Assembly (NCBI GenBank): GCA_012729575.1
Contig: JAAYCW010000110.1
Location: 1 to 35,598, forward strand
Direction of reading: 5' to 3'
DNA: 35,598 bases
Source: Actinomycetota bacterium
Lineage (GTDB): Bacteria; Actinomycetota; Thermoleophilia; RBG-16-64-13
Shown: one piece after another, positions 11,138 through 24,077 of the stretch
Layout: each line of letters starts with the position of its first letter
Position numbering within the stretch: position 1 is the first letter of the stretch
Position numbers and translations under genes: made by a program
The notes under the pieces: model-generated
Seen by the model: the letters and a program-made list of their open reading frames with translations, nothing else
Told to the model about the DNA's origin: nothing
Databases searched by the model: none

Positions 11138-12148
11138 TCATTTTGGCGCCGCCTTCGTTCTTCGAGGATGCTGGATTCTACCACGCGCCCTTTTGGCTCC
11201 CGGTTGTTCGGCGGCCTCCACCAGGCGCCGCAAGCGATGGTTGACCGCAGAGCGACTCAACCCCTCACCGGCCGTCTCGGCCAACTCCGAAAGGTTCAGA
11301 TATGGGTATTGGACACGCAGGTCGGCCATTTCTCGCAGCGCGCGCGGCAGAGTGGCCAGTCTCCCACTGCGCTCAAGGGTGGCTATCGCCTCCAACTGCC
11401 GGGATGCCGCTGTGCTGGTACGGCGCAGGTTGGCCGCATCGCAATTGGCCACTCTGTTGGCCCGTGACCGTACCTCCTTGACGACAGCCTGTTCCTGCAC
11501 CTCGATGGCCGCGCAGTGTGCGCCGGCCAGTGCCAGAAGCCCGGCCACCTCGTCCCTGCCTTTCAGGTATACCACGATGGTCTGCCGTCTCGTCCTGAGG
11601 CCCGGATGGAAATCCATCTCTTGGAGCAGTCGGACCAGATCATCACCGAAGGCTTGGTGAGGACTGCTAATCTCCAGATGCGCTTCGCGTTGTGGCGCGT
11701 TGGCCGATCCAGACCCGATGAGGCATCCGCGCAGGAACGCGCTACGGCAACAACTTTTCTTGACCAGCCGCCGCGCGATGCCCTGTTGCAGTTCGAAGTT
11801 GTCACTGAGGACGGCCATCTCGTTTAACGCCTGAAGCGCGGCCGGCGACCCTTTCAGGTGCACCTCGTAGACCAAGCGCTGGTAGAGCCGCGGCTCGCGC
11901 CGGGTCACCAGCTCTCCCTCGGCACCGAATGCCTTGAAGTACGAGTAGGCCATCTTGGCCGCAGCCTGCACCGGCGTCGCCAATCGGATCTCATACCGCT
12001 CCTCCTCGCTGGTACCACCGTGTATCAGAAAGGTCCCCGCGGTACGGACCAACCCGGCCATAGCCGCCGTTCGACAGCACGGTTGTCTGTCCTCGACCCG
12101 GGCCAGCTCTTCGCGGAAGGATCGGGTGAACCCGCTACTCACGATCAA
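11138..12148 (-). CDS. whiA: DNA-binding protein WhiA
   Basis: N-terminal SFREELARV...CCRTAAMAGLVRTAGT, KKSCCRSAFLRGCLIGSGSAN, C-terminal HTH LSELAETAGEGLSRSAVNHRLRRL. Start TTG 12148 or GTG 12142. Confidence 0.92.
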   Translation of the reverse strand: MIVSSGFTRSFREELARVEDRQPCCRTAAMAGLVRTAGTFLIHGGTSEEERYEIRLATPVQAAAKMAYSYFKAFGAEGELVTRREPRLYQRLVYEVHLKGSPAALQALNEMAVLSDNFELQQGIARRLVKKSCCRSAFLRGCLIGSGSANAPQREAHLEISSPHQAFGDDLVRLLQEMDFHPGLRTRRQTIVVYLKGRDEVAGLLALAGAHCAAIEVQEQAVVKEVRSRANRVANCDAANLRRTSTAASRQLEAIATLERSGRLATLPRALREMADLRVQYPYLNLSELAETAGEGLSRSAVNHRLRRLVEAAEQPGAKRARGRIQHPRRTKAAPK

Positions 12149-13029
12149 CCCGTCCTGTTCACATCCCGGTGATGGAGGTTGACGACGAATGCGGGGTCAG
12201 CAGCAAGGGTGCGCGAGATCGCCTCCGCCATCGCCACCGACCGATGGCGGCCGCCGGTACACCCGACTGCAAGCGCCAGCCGGCGTTTCTGCTCGCACAT
12301 GAAGCCGGGGGCTGTGAGCTGCACGAGGCTCACCACCCGTTCGATAAACGTGCCTGCTCGGGAATCGCTCAGCACGTAATCCCTGACTGCCGGGTCAAGA
12401 CCCGAACGCGGACGCAACTCCGGTACCCAATGAGGATTCGGCAAGAAGCGGACATCCAGAACCATATCCGCCGCATCCGGCAACCCGTATCTGTAACCGA
12501 AGGACTCGACGCTCACCAGGAGTTGGTCGCTCAGTCTGTCGGCGAGAAGCGTCTCCTCCAACCTCCGCCGCAGATCCCAGGGGGAGAGCCCCGTGGTGTC
12601 GATGATGACATCGGCTTGTGCCCGCAGCGGCGCCAACAGCCGGCGCTCAAGGGCAATCCCCTCCGTCAGGTCCTGGCTGAGCGGATGGGGACGTCTGGTG
12701 GCCTGATAGCGGGCCACCAGGGCTTCGTCTTCCGCCTCCAGATAGAGCACGCGCACACCTACCTCCGATTCGCGCAGGTAGTCAAGGGTGCGCTGCAGGT
12801 CCTCGAAGTACTTGCGACCGCGTGCATCAAGTACCACCGCGACCCGGTTGACCCGGCTCCCCTCCAGGGCGAACAACTCCAGCATATTGGGCAGCATCTG
12901 CGGTGGAAGGTTATCAATGCAGAAGTAGCCGGCGTCCTCAAAGGTGGCCACCGCCTCGGATTTGCCTGCCCCGGAAAGCCCGGTGATCAGCGTGACCGCG
13001 AGTTTGTGGATATCCTTGTCGCCACTCAT
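12145..13029 (-). CDS. rapZ: RNase adapter / nucleotide-binding protein RapZ (YvcJ family)
   Basis: P-loop ITGLSGAGKSEAV, DNLPPQMLPNM, C-terminal GCTGGRHRSVAMAEAI. Start set to the MSGDKDIHKL ATG (13029), overlapping the ogt stop by 4 nt. Confidence 0.92.
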   Translation of the reverse strand: MSGDKDIHKLAVTLITGLSGAGKSEAVATFEDAGYFCIDNLPPQMLPNMLELFALEGSRVNRVAVVLDARGRKYFEDLQRTLDYLRESEVGVRVLYLEAEDEALVARYQATRRPHPLSQDLTEGIALERRLLAPLRAQADVIIDTTGLSPWDLRRRLEETLLADRLSDQLLVSVESFGYRYGLPDAADMVLDVRFLPNPHWVPELRPRSGLDPAVRDYVLSDSRAGTFIERVVSLVQLTAPGFMCEQKRRLALAVGCTGGRHRSVAMAEAISRTLAADPAFVVNLHHRDVNRTG

Positions 13030-13565
13030 GCCGAGCTCCTGCTCTTGCCGGCAAATCGGCGCTCGTGCTGCAGTAGACGTTCCTTCCATGCCGGGTCCCT
13101 CCCATAGCGGCCCAGCGTCCCATCGGCTCGTATGACCCGGTGACACGGGATCACGATAGGTACCGGGTTCGACGCCATGGCATTGCCGACGGCCCTAGCT
13201 GCCCTGGGGTGGCCGGCCATAGCGGCCAACTCGCCATAACTCACCGTGGTAGCTGCAGGCACCAACACCAGCGCGCTGTAAACCGCCTCCTCAAACCGTC
13301 CGACTCCCAAATCGTGCAGCGGCACCTCGTCCTCGGACCAGGAGAGCCGCTCCCCCCGGAAGTAGGACTCCAGTGCCTCCACCCAGGTCTCTAAGGCCCA
13401 TATGTCGTCTGAGCTCACCCGATGACCGGCCGTGCGTCGGTCTTCCGCTCCGGTCTCCGCATCGAGAGGGGGCAACTCCACCCCCACAAGCCGTCCATCA
13501 CGTATCGTGATCCGTCCCTCGCCCCAGTTCGTCCGGAACCGCCTGCTCAAGAACTCGCCCACCAT
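13026..13565 (-). CDS. ogt: Methylated-DNA--protein-cysteine methyltransferase
   Basis: Catalytic PCHRVI motif, GRYG, TVSYGELAAMAGHPRAARAVGNAMASNPVPI. Confidence 0.93.
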   Translation of the reverse strand: MVGEFLSRRFRTNWGEGRITIRDGRLVGVELPPLDAETGAEDRRTAGHRVSSDDIWALETWVEALESYFRGERLSWSEDEVPLHDLGVGRFEEAVYSALVLVPAATTVSYGELAAMAGHPRAARAVGNAMASNPVPIVIPCHRVIRADGTLGRYGRDPAWKERLLQHERRFAGKSRSSA

Positions 13566-13577
13566 GTCACCTCCGGC

Positions 13578-15488
13578 TTAGCCGGTCTTGTGCACATATG
13601 CATATATCTCCCGCGCAACCTTCCCGGGCAAACCGGGCACCGCCTCCAGCTCCTCCCGCGTGGCCTGCAGGAACCTTTCAGGGGAACCGAAATGCCGAAC
13701 GATCGCCTGCTTCCGCTTCTCCCCGATGCCCGGCAGTTGATCCAAGAGAGACACGGTCGTGGCCGCATCGCGCTTCGTCCGGTGAAAGCCCAGGGCGAAG
13801 CGGTGGGCTTCATCCCGGATCTGCCGCAGAAGAAGGAGCCCGGGATCGTCGTCCGACAGCTCCAGAGGACCGGGCGCCCAGGGTACGAACACCTCCTCTT
13901 CCCGCTTCGCCAAAGAGATCACGGTCACCGCGGCATCCAGCCCTGCGGTCCGGAGAGCCGCAAGCGCCCCCCCCAGCTGGCCCTTTCCACCGTCGATGAC
14001 CACGAGGTCGGGCACCGCCTCGAAAGAGGGGTCGTAGAGTCTCGGGTCCGGAGTCGGCCCCTCTGTTTCCGAGGCCGGGGCGGCGGGCTCTGAACCGCGC
14101 GTGAACCTCCGCGTGAGCGCCTCCCGCATGGCGCCTACGTCATCCTGGCCTTCCGTCGACCTGATGGCGAACTTTCGGTAGTCTCTCTTCTTCGGAATCC
14201 CTCCCTCGAAGACCACCATCGACGCGACGATGTTCTCCGCACCAAGATTCGAGATGTCGTAGCCCTCGATGCGTATGGGGGGACCGCCCAGACCCAGAAC
14301 GTTCTCCAGGGAAGTCAGAGCGCCCAGACGACGCTCTCTGGTCCGTTCCTCCCGCAGGCGCTCATGAGCAAGCGCCAGAGCGGCATTCCGGTCGGCAAGC
14401 TCCTGAAGCCGCCTCTTGTCGCCTCTCTCGGCCCGGTGCACGTCGACTTTGGCACCCCGCAGACCCTTCAGGAACAAGGACAGCCGAGCAGTGTCCCCTA
14501 CAGAGGAAGGTACGATCAACTCGGTCGGCACGGCCGGCACGCCTCCGTAGTATTCGGCTACGAAGCGCTCGTAAACCTCCTGGGCTTCTGCTCCCGCCAC
14601 GTTCACAAACGTGAGGCTGCGCCGATCGGCCAGTTTGCCGTCCCGGGTGATGAAGACCTGCACGTTGGCCCCCCAGTCGTCGAGGGCCAGACCGGTCACG
14701 TCCGCCGATCCCAACGAGTTCGATTGGATGCGCTGCCTCTCAAGTACGTGACGGAGCGCCTCCAGCCTATCGCGCAGCACCGCGGCACTCTCGAAATCCC
14801 GCCGCTCCGCAGCCTCCCGCATCGACCGTTCCAGCTCGGCTACCACCTTGGTCTGCCGCCCGTTCAGGAAGTCCACGACTTGCTTGATCACAGCCCGGTA
14901 TTCGCCGGCGTCGACGGTGCCCACACACGGGCCCGGGCATCTCTTGATGTGGAACTGCAGGCAGGGAGAACCCGACCGCCGACCCGGTTCCCGGCCCCGG
15001 CAGGTACGCACAGGGAAGACGCGGCCGAGAGCGTCCAACGTCTCTCGCACTTTTGCGGCGCTCCAGAACGGACCGAAGTAGAGGTTGCCGTGTCTGTGCG
15101 GCTGTCGAGTGAACTGCACACGCGGGAACTCATCTTCCATCGTGATCACGATGTATGGATAAGACTTGTCGTCGCGCAGGCGGATGTTGAAAGGCGACCG
15201 GTGGCGCTTGATGAGATTCTGCTCCAGAAGGAGTGCTTCCGCCTCGTTGGAGGTGACGATCCACTCCACCGAAGCGGCCTGCCCCATCATCTCGTTCACC
15301 TTCACGGGAAGACGCACTCCATTCCCATCCAGGGCGGGGAGATAGCTGGCCAGCCTCTTGCGGAGGGAGAGAGCCTTCCCCACGTAGAGAACGCTACCCG
15401 AGTCGTCCCGGTATAAGTAGACACCGGGGAGATCCGGGGAATGTTTGATCTGCTGTCTGAGCTCGTCTGTCGCGCTCATGCCCACCAC
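13578..15488 (-). CDS. uvrC: Excinuclease ABC subunit C
   Basis: GIY-YIG domain (PGVYLYRDDSGSVLYVGKA), EGYDISNLGAENIVASMVVFEGG, DLVVIDGGKGQL, HhH tail LLDQLPGIGEKRKQAIVRHFGS. Confidence 0.97.
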   Translation of the reverse strand: MVGMSATDELRQQIKHSPDLPGVYLYRDDSGSVLYVGKALSLRKRLASYLPALDGNGVRLPVKVNEMMGQAASVEWIVTSNEAEALLLEQNLIKRHRSPFNIRLRDDKSYPYIVITMEDEFPRVQFTRQPHRHGNLYFGPFWSAAKVRETLDALGRVFPVRTCRGREPGRRSGSPCLQFHIKRCPGPCVGTVDAGEYRAVIKQVVDFLNGRQTKVVAELERSMREAAERRDFESAAVLRDRLEALRHVLERQRIQSNSLGSADVTGLALDDWGANVQVFITRDGKLADRRSLTFVNVAGAEAQEVYERFVAEYYGGVPAVPTELIVPSSVGDTARLSLFLKGLRGAKVDVHRAERGDKRRLQELADRNAALALAHERLREERTRERRLGALTSLENVLGLGGPPIRIEGYDISNLGAENIVASMVVFEGGIPKKRDYRKFAIRSTEGQDDVGAMREALTRRFTRGSEPAAPASETEGPTPDPRLYDPSFEAVPDLVVIDGGKGQLGGALAALRTAGLDAAVTVISLAKREEEVFVPWAPGPLELSDDDPGLLLLRQIRDEAHRFALGFHRTKRDAATTVSLLDQLPGIGEKRKQAIVRHFGSPERFLQATREELEAVPGLPGKVAREIYAYVHKTG

Positions 15489-15506
15489 TGGAGAGTCCCG
15501 ATCGAC

Positions 15507-15540
15507 CGACCTCGCTCCGATCGAACGTCGGGCGAGGTCG
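15507..15540. repeat. Imperfect inverted repeat in the uvrC / acyl-CoA dehydrogenase divergent intergenic region
   Basis: cgacctcgc t ccga tcgaacg tcgg gcgaggtcg: 9+4 bp with a 1-nt bulge. Confidence 0.6.
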
Positions 15541-15563
15541 CTGGGTCAAGTGTACCCCAGCCC

Positions 15564-15572
15564 TGTTATACT
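15564..15572 (+). promoter_or_regulatory. Putative extended -10 (TGTTATACT) of the acyl-CoA dehydrogenase gene
   Basis: TGN-TATACT 51 nt upstream of the ATG at 15624. Confidence 0.5.
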
Positions 15573-15623
15573 CTCGCGCCGGTAACCCTCCCCGGTCGGG
15601 GACTCACGACCGGGCGGCAGCCT

Positions 15624-17258
15624 ATGGAGGTCGGAGTGGCACTCGCAGGACTACCTATCGATGAGCGTCGGATGATCCTCGATCTGATATCGCAACTGCG
15701 CGGACGCATGTTGACACCGGAGGCGATACGCAGATTCGACGAGGAAGAGATCTTCCCCGAGAGAGACATACGGGAGATGCTCGGGCCCGATATAGGGCTG
15801 CAGTTGCTCTTCTTGCCCAAGGAGTACGGTGGCTTGGCTGGTGGTGCCCGTGACATGGCCGCCGTGTGCGAGGAGCTGAGCAAGATCTGCCTGGGCGTAG
15901 CCACCGCTATCCTCGCGGTTCATCTCGGCACCGATCCACTGCTCATCGGCGCCACCGAGGCGCAGAAGGAGAAGTGGCTGGCGAGGGTAGCCAACGGAGA
16001 TATTGTGGCCTACGCCGTCACCGAGCCCGAGGCAGGGAGTAACCTGTCGAATCTCAAGACCACGGCCACTCCGGTGGTGGACGAGAAGGGCCGCATCACC
16101 GGCTACCGCATCACCGGTACCAAGCAGTTCATCTCCAATGGTGGTTACGCGGACTTCCTGACCGTGCTCGCCCATACACCGGACGGGCCCTCCTTCTTCG
16201 TCGTGGAAAAGACGATGCCGGGCTTCAAGGCGGGCAAACCCGAGAAGAAGCACGGCATCCGTAGCTCGAACACAGCACCACTGACCTTTGATGATGTCCT
16301 CGTCCCCGCGGAGAACCTGGTCGGCGAGATCCCCGGTCAAGGGATGAATCAAGCCAACGCCGTCTTCGGATACACGCGTCTCATGGTGGCCGCCATGGCG
16401 CTGGGCGCTGGTTTCGCAGCCCTGGACAAGGTCATTCCCTACGCGAAAGAGCGGGTCCAATTCGGATCGCCGCTCATCGAGAAGCAGGGCTACACCCACA
16501 GGTTGATCCTACCTTTTGTGGCCAGACTAGAGGCAGCCCGCGCCTACGTCGAACAGGTGGCGGAACGTCTGGACTCGGGCGAAGCAAACCTAGAGGTAGA
16601 AGGCTCCCTGGCTAAATTGTTTGCGACCGAGGTCGCGAATGACTGTGCGGACGCCGCCATCCAAGCACTGGGCGGATATGGCTATGTCAAGGAATACGAC
16701 GTGGAGAGGATCAAACGCGACGTCAAGATCACCACTATTTACGAGGGTACCAGCGAGATACAGCAGTTGATCGTGAGCACGAACAGATGGCGGACCTCCG
16801 TGTCCTCCAAGGGTGGCTTCTACGACGCACTGGCCGAAGAAATGGACGGACTCCATCGCCACCATCCCGACCTCAAGGCCGACACCGTCGCCGCCGTCTT
16901 CCGGCTGCTAAACCGTTTGTTCGCGGCCGTGCACGAGCGGAAGGCCACGCGCCAGCAGCACGTCATGTTCGAACTTGCGACCCTTACCTCTATGGCAGAG
17001 CCCGCTGCCGCCCTGGTGTCCAAGACGGCGGCAGCCACGGTCGACCCACGAGAACTGGAGCGTCTGCGGTTGTGCGCACGGGTGAACGTCGCGCTCTGCG
17101 CTCAGAGCGCGCTCATCATCGCCAACGAGATCCTTCATGGATCGGGGAAGTGGTCTGCATCGGAGGCGCAAGAGTTGTGGGATTCGGTGGGCCTGGACAG
17201 CGGCGGGTCCCAGTCCGGTCTTATCCCTGATATGGATACCCTTAGGACCTTACTCTGA
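15624..17258 (+). CDS. Acyl-CoA dehydrogenase with C-terminal extension
   Basis: AYAVTEPEAGSNLSNLKTTA, ALGGYGYVKEYDVERIKRDVKITTIYEGTSEIQQLIV (catalytic-Glu region), ~150 aa after the core. Confidence 0.93.
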   Translation: MEVGVALAGLPIDERRMILDLISQLRGRMLTPEAIRRFDEEEIFPERDIREMLGPDIGLQLLFLPKEYGGLAGGARDMAAVCEELSKICLGVATAILAVHLGTDPLLIGATEAQKEKWLARVANGDIVAYAVTEPEAGSNLSNLKTTATPVVDEKGRITGYRITGTKQFISNGGYADFLTVLAHTPDGPSFFVVEKTMPGFKAGKPEKKHGIRSSNTAPLTFDDVLVPAENLVGEIPGQGMNQANAVFGYTRLMVAAMALGAGFAALDKVIPYAKERVQFGSPLIEKQGYTHRLILPFVARLEAARAYVEQVAERLDSGEANLEVEGSLAKLFATEVANDCADAAIQALGGYGYVKEYDVERIKRDVKITTIYEGTSEIQQLIVSTNRWRTSVSSKGGFYDALAEEMDGLHRHHPDLKADTVAAVFRLLNRLFAAVHERKATRQQHVMFELATLTSMAEPAAALVSKTAAATVDPRELERLRLCARVNVALCAQSALIIANEILHGSGKWSASEAQELWDSVGLDSGGSQSGLIPDMDTLRTLL

Positions 17259-17331
17259 GCCGGCGGGGATCATCCGGTCCAGTCGGCCGAACGATCGCCG
17301 GCTCGCCCTTGAAACAGTTGAGGAGACAATC

Positions 17332-18399
17332 ATGAACGAGATAGCCGCCCTGCTCAAGACGTTCGCCGACACCCACGGCATGTCCGGCTACGAAGACGAG
17401 GTGGCTGCCCTGCTGCTCCGTGAGATGGAACCACTGGTGGATGAGGTCCGGCTGGACACCATGGGTAACGCCATCGGCATCCGTAACGGCGATGGACCCA
17501 CCGTCATGGTCGCCGCCCACATGGATGAGATCGGTGCCATGGTCTCCCACATCGACGACGACGGCTTTCTGAAGATCGTCCCCGTGGGGGGATGGACGGA
17601 TCAGACCATCCTGGGCCAACGAGTCGTCATCCACGGTAAGGACGGGATCACCCTGGCCGGAGTCATCGGCTCGCGGCCCCCGCATCTGATGGACGCCGAT
17701 GAACGCAAGAAGATGATCAAGATCAAGGACATGTTCGTGGACTGTGGCGCGACCAGCGCCGCCAACGCCGCCGAATTGGGCGTCGAGATCGGCTCGCTCA
17801 TCACCGCAGACCGTGAGCTCCGCCCCATGGCCAACGGTTTCGTCACCGGCAAGGCCCTCGACAACCGCGCGGGGGTCGTGATGATGATCTGGGCGCTCCG
17901 GCTGCTCAAGGGCAAGAAGGTCAGGGCCACCGTCCAGGCGGTGGGCACCGTCCAGGAGGAGGTGGGCCTAAAGGGTGCGCGCACGAGCGCTTACGGCCTC
18001 ACCCCCGACGTGGCTATAGCGACCGATGTGACCATACCGGGCGACAACCCCGGCGCCTCCAAGAGCGAATCTGCCGTTGCGGCGGGCAAAGGACCCAGCA
18101 TCACCATCATCGATGCTGCGGGCCGGGGCGTCATCGCGCCGCGATCCGTGATCCGCTGGTTGCGCGAGACCGCCGACAGTGCCTCCATCCCCTACCAGTT
18201 GCAGGTCGGCAACGGCGGCAACACTGATGCGACCGTGATCAGCATCACCAAGAGCGGCATCCCCTGTACCGTGATCGCGGTGCCGGCGCGGTACATCCAC
18301 TCGCCCGTCGAGGTACTTTCGCTGAGAGATTTGGAGCAGGGCGCGAGGCTCATAGCTGCCTCCATAGAGTCGGCTCACAAATACTTTGAGCCTCGGTAG
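17332..18399 (+). CDS. M42 family metallopeptidase (aminopeptidase/endoglucanase type)
   Basis: MVAAHMDEIGAMV, GKALDNRAGVVMMI, VQEEVGLKGA, IPCTVIAVPARYIHSPVEV. RBS GAGGAGA before ATG 17332. Confidence 0.94.
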   Translation: MNEIAALLKTFADTHGMSGYEDEVAALLLREMEPLVDEVRLDTMGNAIGIRNGDGPTVMVAAHMDEIGAMVSHIDDDGFLKIVPVGGWTDQTILGQRVVIHGKDGITLAGVIGSRPPHLMDADERKKMIKIKDMFVDCGATSAANAAELGVEIGSLITADRELRPMANGFVTGKALDNRAGVVMMIWALRLLKGKKVRATVQAVGTVQEEVGLKGARTSAYGLTPDVAIATDVTIPGDNPGASKSESAVAAGKGPSITIIDAAGRGVIAPRSVIRWLRETADSASIPYQLQVGNGGNTDATVISITKSGIPCTVIAVPARYIHSPVEVLSLRDLEQGARLIAASIESAHKYFEPR

Positions 18400-18449
18400 A
18401 AGCGAAGCGGGAGACACAAGCTCGACGCGGAAACAGGAGAGACCAGACC

Positions 18450-18472
18450 GGGCGGCGGCTTCGCCGCCGCCC
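18450..18472. terminator. Stem-loop between convergent M42 peptidase and hflX genes
   Basis: gggcggcggc ttc gccgccgccc, 10-bp perfect stem in the convergent gap; no strong U tract. Confidence 0.55.
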
Positions 18473-18493
18473 CGCCGTGCCTTTCCGTCCGCG

Positions 18494-19872
18494 CTATCCG
18501 TTTGACTCGTCAGTCTTACGGGCGCGCTCCCACGCACGCGCCGCGCCCTCCAATTCCCCCACCATCGAGGGCGGCACCCGTCCCTTTACGCGGACGTCCT
18601 CGTCTTGATACTCGCACTCCACGCTACCCCGCTCCCTCACCCTGGCCAGAACCTCACCCGCTGAGTAGGGCAACGACACTTCCACCTCCACCCAGAGTTC
18701 CGCCAGGAGGGCGGCGATCGCCTCGCGCACTTGGTCGATCCCCTCACCGGTCAATGCCGAGATTCTGACGACGTGCAGGTCGGCTCTACCCAACAGCCCA
18801 CCATGCACGCCCCTACCCGCATCCGCCGTCTCCGGGGCGGCTACGTCGGCCTTGTTCAGAACCACCACCCGGGGCTTGTGGCCGGCTTCCAGCTCATCCA
18901 GCACCTTCTGGACCGTCCGCCGGTGCTCCGGCGCGCGAGGGTCGGCCAAGTCGACCACCTCCACCAAGATGTCGGCCCGAGTCACCTCCTCCAACGTCGC
19001 CCGAAAGGCGTCCACCAACTGATGCGGCAGTTTGTGGATGAAACCGACCGTGTCGCTCACGATCACCGTTTGCCCCTCATGCAGACGGACTTTGCGGGTG
19101 GTGGGGTCGAGCGTGGCGAACAGCATGTCTTTCGCCACCGCCGCCTCGTCGCCCACCAGTGCATTGAGGAGGGTAGATTTGCCCGCGTTGGTATACCCTA
19201 CGATGGCCGCCGTCGGTAGCAGCCGCCTCTCGCGCGCCCGGGCTGCCGTCTCCCGCCTGCGCCGGACCTCTTCCACCCTCTTGCGGGTCTTCTTGATGCG
19301 CTCTCGCAGCACCCGCCGGTCCGTCTCCAGCTGAGTCTCGCCGGGGCCGCGCCGCGTGCCGATGCCCCCGCCCATCCGTGACAGATGCGTCCACATCCGC
19401 GTGAGACGAGGTAGCTGATACTCGAGCTGGGCTAGTTCCACCTGGATGCGGCCCTCGTGCGTCTGGGCGCGCTGCGCGAAGATATCCAGGATGATGCCGC
19501 TACGATCGAGGACCTTCAGATTCAGGAGCTCCTCAAGCGAACGTTGCTGTCTGGGTGAAAGCTCGTCGTCGGCCACCAACATGTTGAAGTGCGTCTCCGC
19601 CTTTGCCTGTTTGAGCTCCTCAGCCTTGCCGCTTCCCAGATACCACAGGGGATGGATGGCTTCCCGGCGTTGAGCCAGGCTCCCCACCACCTCTCCCCCA
19701 GCGGTTTCCACGAGCGCGGCCAGCTCGACCAACGACTCTTCGGCGGTCCAACCCGCATCATCGCCTACATCAACGGCGATCAAGAAGGCCCGTTCCGTTG
19801 TGGACTCCTCTTCACCATCGGTTCGCTGCCGTCCGCCACCCGGACTCCGCATGGGTGTGCCACCGCTGGAAG

Positions 19873-19876
<4 letters not shown>
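18494..19876 (-). CDS. hflX: GTPase HflX
   Basis: [21 protein letters not shown]1 [43 protein letters not shown]. Confidence 0.96.
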
Positions 19877-22878
<3,002 letters not shown>

Positions 22879-22887
22879 GGCAGAGGG

Positions 22888-22896
22888 ATTCTAGCA
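22888..22896 (-). promoter_or_regulatory. Putative extended -10 (TGCTAGAAT) of uvrA
   Basis: Minus strand CCTGCTAGAATCCCTCTGCCATG: 9 nt between the -10 and the start codon. Confidence 0.5.
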
Positions 22897-22928
22897 GGTG
22901 GCTGGGACGGCCGGAGCGGTGCGGGAAC

Positions 22929-24077
22929 TCACCGGATAGCAGCCAACCGACCCCGTAGCTGTCTCACGACGTCGCGCTGGGCCTCCAAGGCCGAGTCACT
23001 CATCGAGTCCACCCGGCCCCTGAAGAGAGCCAGGTCCATCTGGGCCCGCATGAGCCGCCTGAGCACCGCCTCAGCGGCGGCGCCCCTACTCCTCTTGATC
23101 CGGCGCAGAGTCTGACGTCGTCTCCGGGCGCTCCTTAGGATCTCGAACTCCTCTTCGGTCACCACGTCACTCCCCACCTCGGTCGCCATCAGGCGCGTGA
23201 AGGCCAACGTCTCCCTTCTGCGGGCGAACACAGCGAGCAAGACCACCAGCGCCAAGAACGGCATCCCTTTGATGACGATCGCGAGCACGAACGCCGTCGT
23301 TCCCTCACTCATGAGCGTCTCCAACCAAGGAGAGTTCCAGACGAAGTGAGCAGCCCAGGCGATCAGCGCGCAGAGCGTCAACACCCCCAGTCTATGCGCC
23401 GGCGACCTCTGCCGCTGCGTCACGAAGAGCGCGAAACCGAAGCCCATGACGCCGGTGAACAACATGTGACTGTAGAGGCCGGAGAGAACCACCCGCAGAA
23501 AGAACATGCTGACCACCGGACCTGCCTGGCCACCACCCGATTCCCCCGCAGCCAGCATGAAGTACTGCACATTCTCGATCACCTGGAAGCCGAGGCCGAT
23601 CATCGCCCCATAGACCAGTCCGTCCATGACGCTGTTGAACTCGTCCTTGGCCATCAGATAGAGGAAGATCAGTCCCATTCCCTTGTAGAACTCCTCGTTG
23701 ATGGGCGCGACAATCGCGGCTCCCCAGGAATCGACTTGCGCGGCCGGCAGGACGTGTTGGAGGAAGCTCAGCATCGATGAGTTGGCCACGGAGGCGAAGG
23801 TCAGAGCGACCACGCCTCCCCAGAGAAGGGCCACACCGACGAGAGCAGCCGGCTCGGGCTCGAATTGATCGAACCGGTAGATGATCAACCCCGCCGGGAT
23901 AGCAGTGGCGGCGAGAAGCGCGATGGAAAGCAGCCATGCCACCGGATACGAACTCAGGTACGCCACCTGCTCGAGTCCGACCAGGAGGAAGCACGCCCCG
24001 AGGAGCAGCAAAAAGACCCAGAACGCAGGCTGTCTGGCGAGTCTCATGGGCGTGGCGGTCGTGGTTATACCGTTCAT
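22929..24077 (-). CDS. PrsW-family intramembrane metalloprotease
   Basis: Multi-TM; conserved motifs APINEEFYKG (EExxK), GFQVIENVQY, SHMLFTGVMGFG, WAAHFVWN; basic cytosolic C-terminal domain. Confidence 0.85.
   Translation of the reverse strand: MNGITTTATPMRLARQPAFWVFLLLLGACFLLVGLEQVAYLSSYPVAWLLSIALLAATAIPAGLIIYRFDQFEPEPAALVGVALLWGGVVALTFASVANSSMLSFLQHVLPAAQVDSWGAAIVAPINEEFYKGMGLIFLYLMAKDEFNSVMDGLVYGAMIGLGFQVIENVQYFMLAAGESGGGQAGPVVSMFFLRVVLSGLYSHMLFTGVMGFGFALFVTQRQRSPAHRLGVLTLCALIAWAAHFVWNSPWLETLMSEGTTAFVLAIVIKGMPFLALVVLLAVFARRRETLAFTRLMATEVGSDVVTEEEFEILRSARRRRQTLRRIKRSRGAAAEAVLRRLMRAQMDLALFRGRVDSMSDSALEAQRDVVRQLRGRLAAIR

Noticed and set aside
12169-13107. 312-aa plus-strand ORF antisense to rapZ
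   Set aside because: Shadow ORF; rapZ on the minus strand is complete with its P-loop.
14364-15416. 350-aa plus-strand ORF antisense to uvrC
   Set aside because: Shadow ORF of uvrC; no RBS or domain signature.
15517-15535. Possible LexA/SOS box (tcgaacgtcgggcga) near uvrC
   Set aside because: Only the first half-site CGAAC matches CGAAC-N4-GTTCG; the second half GGCGA does not.
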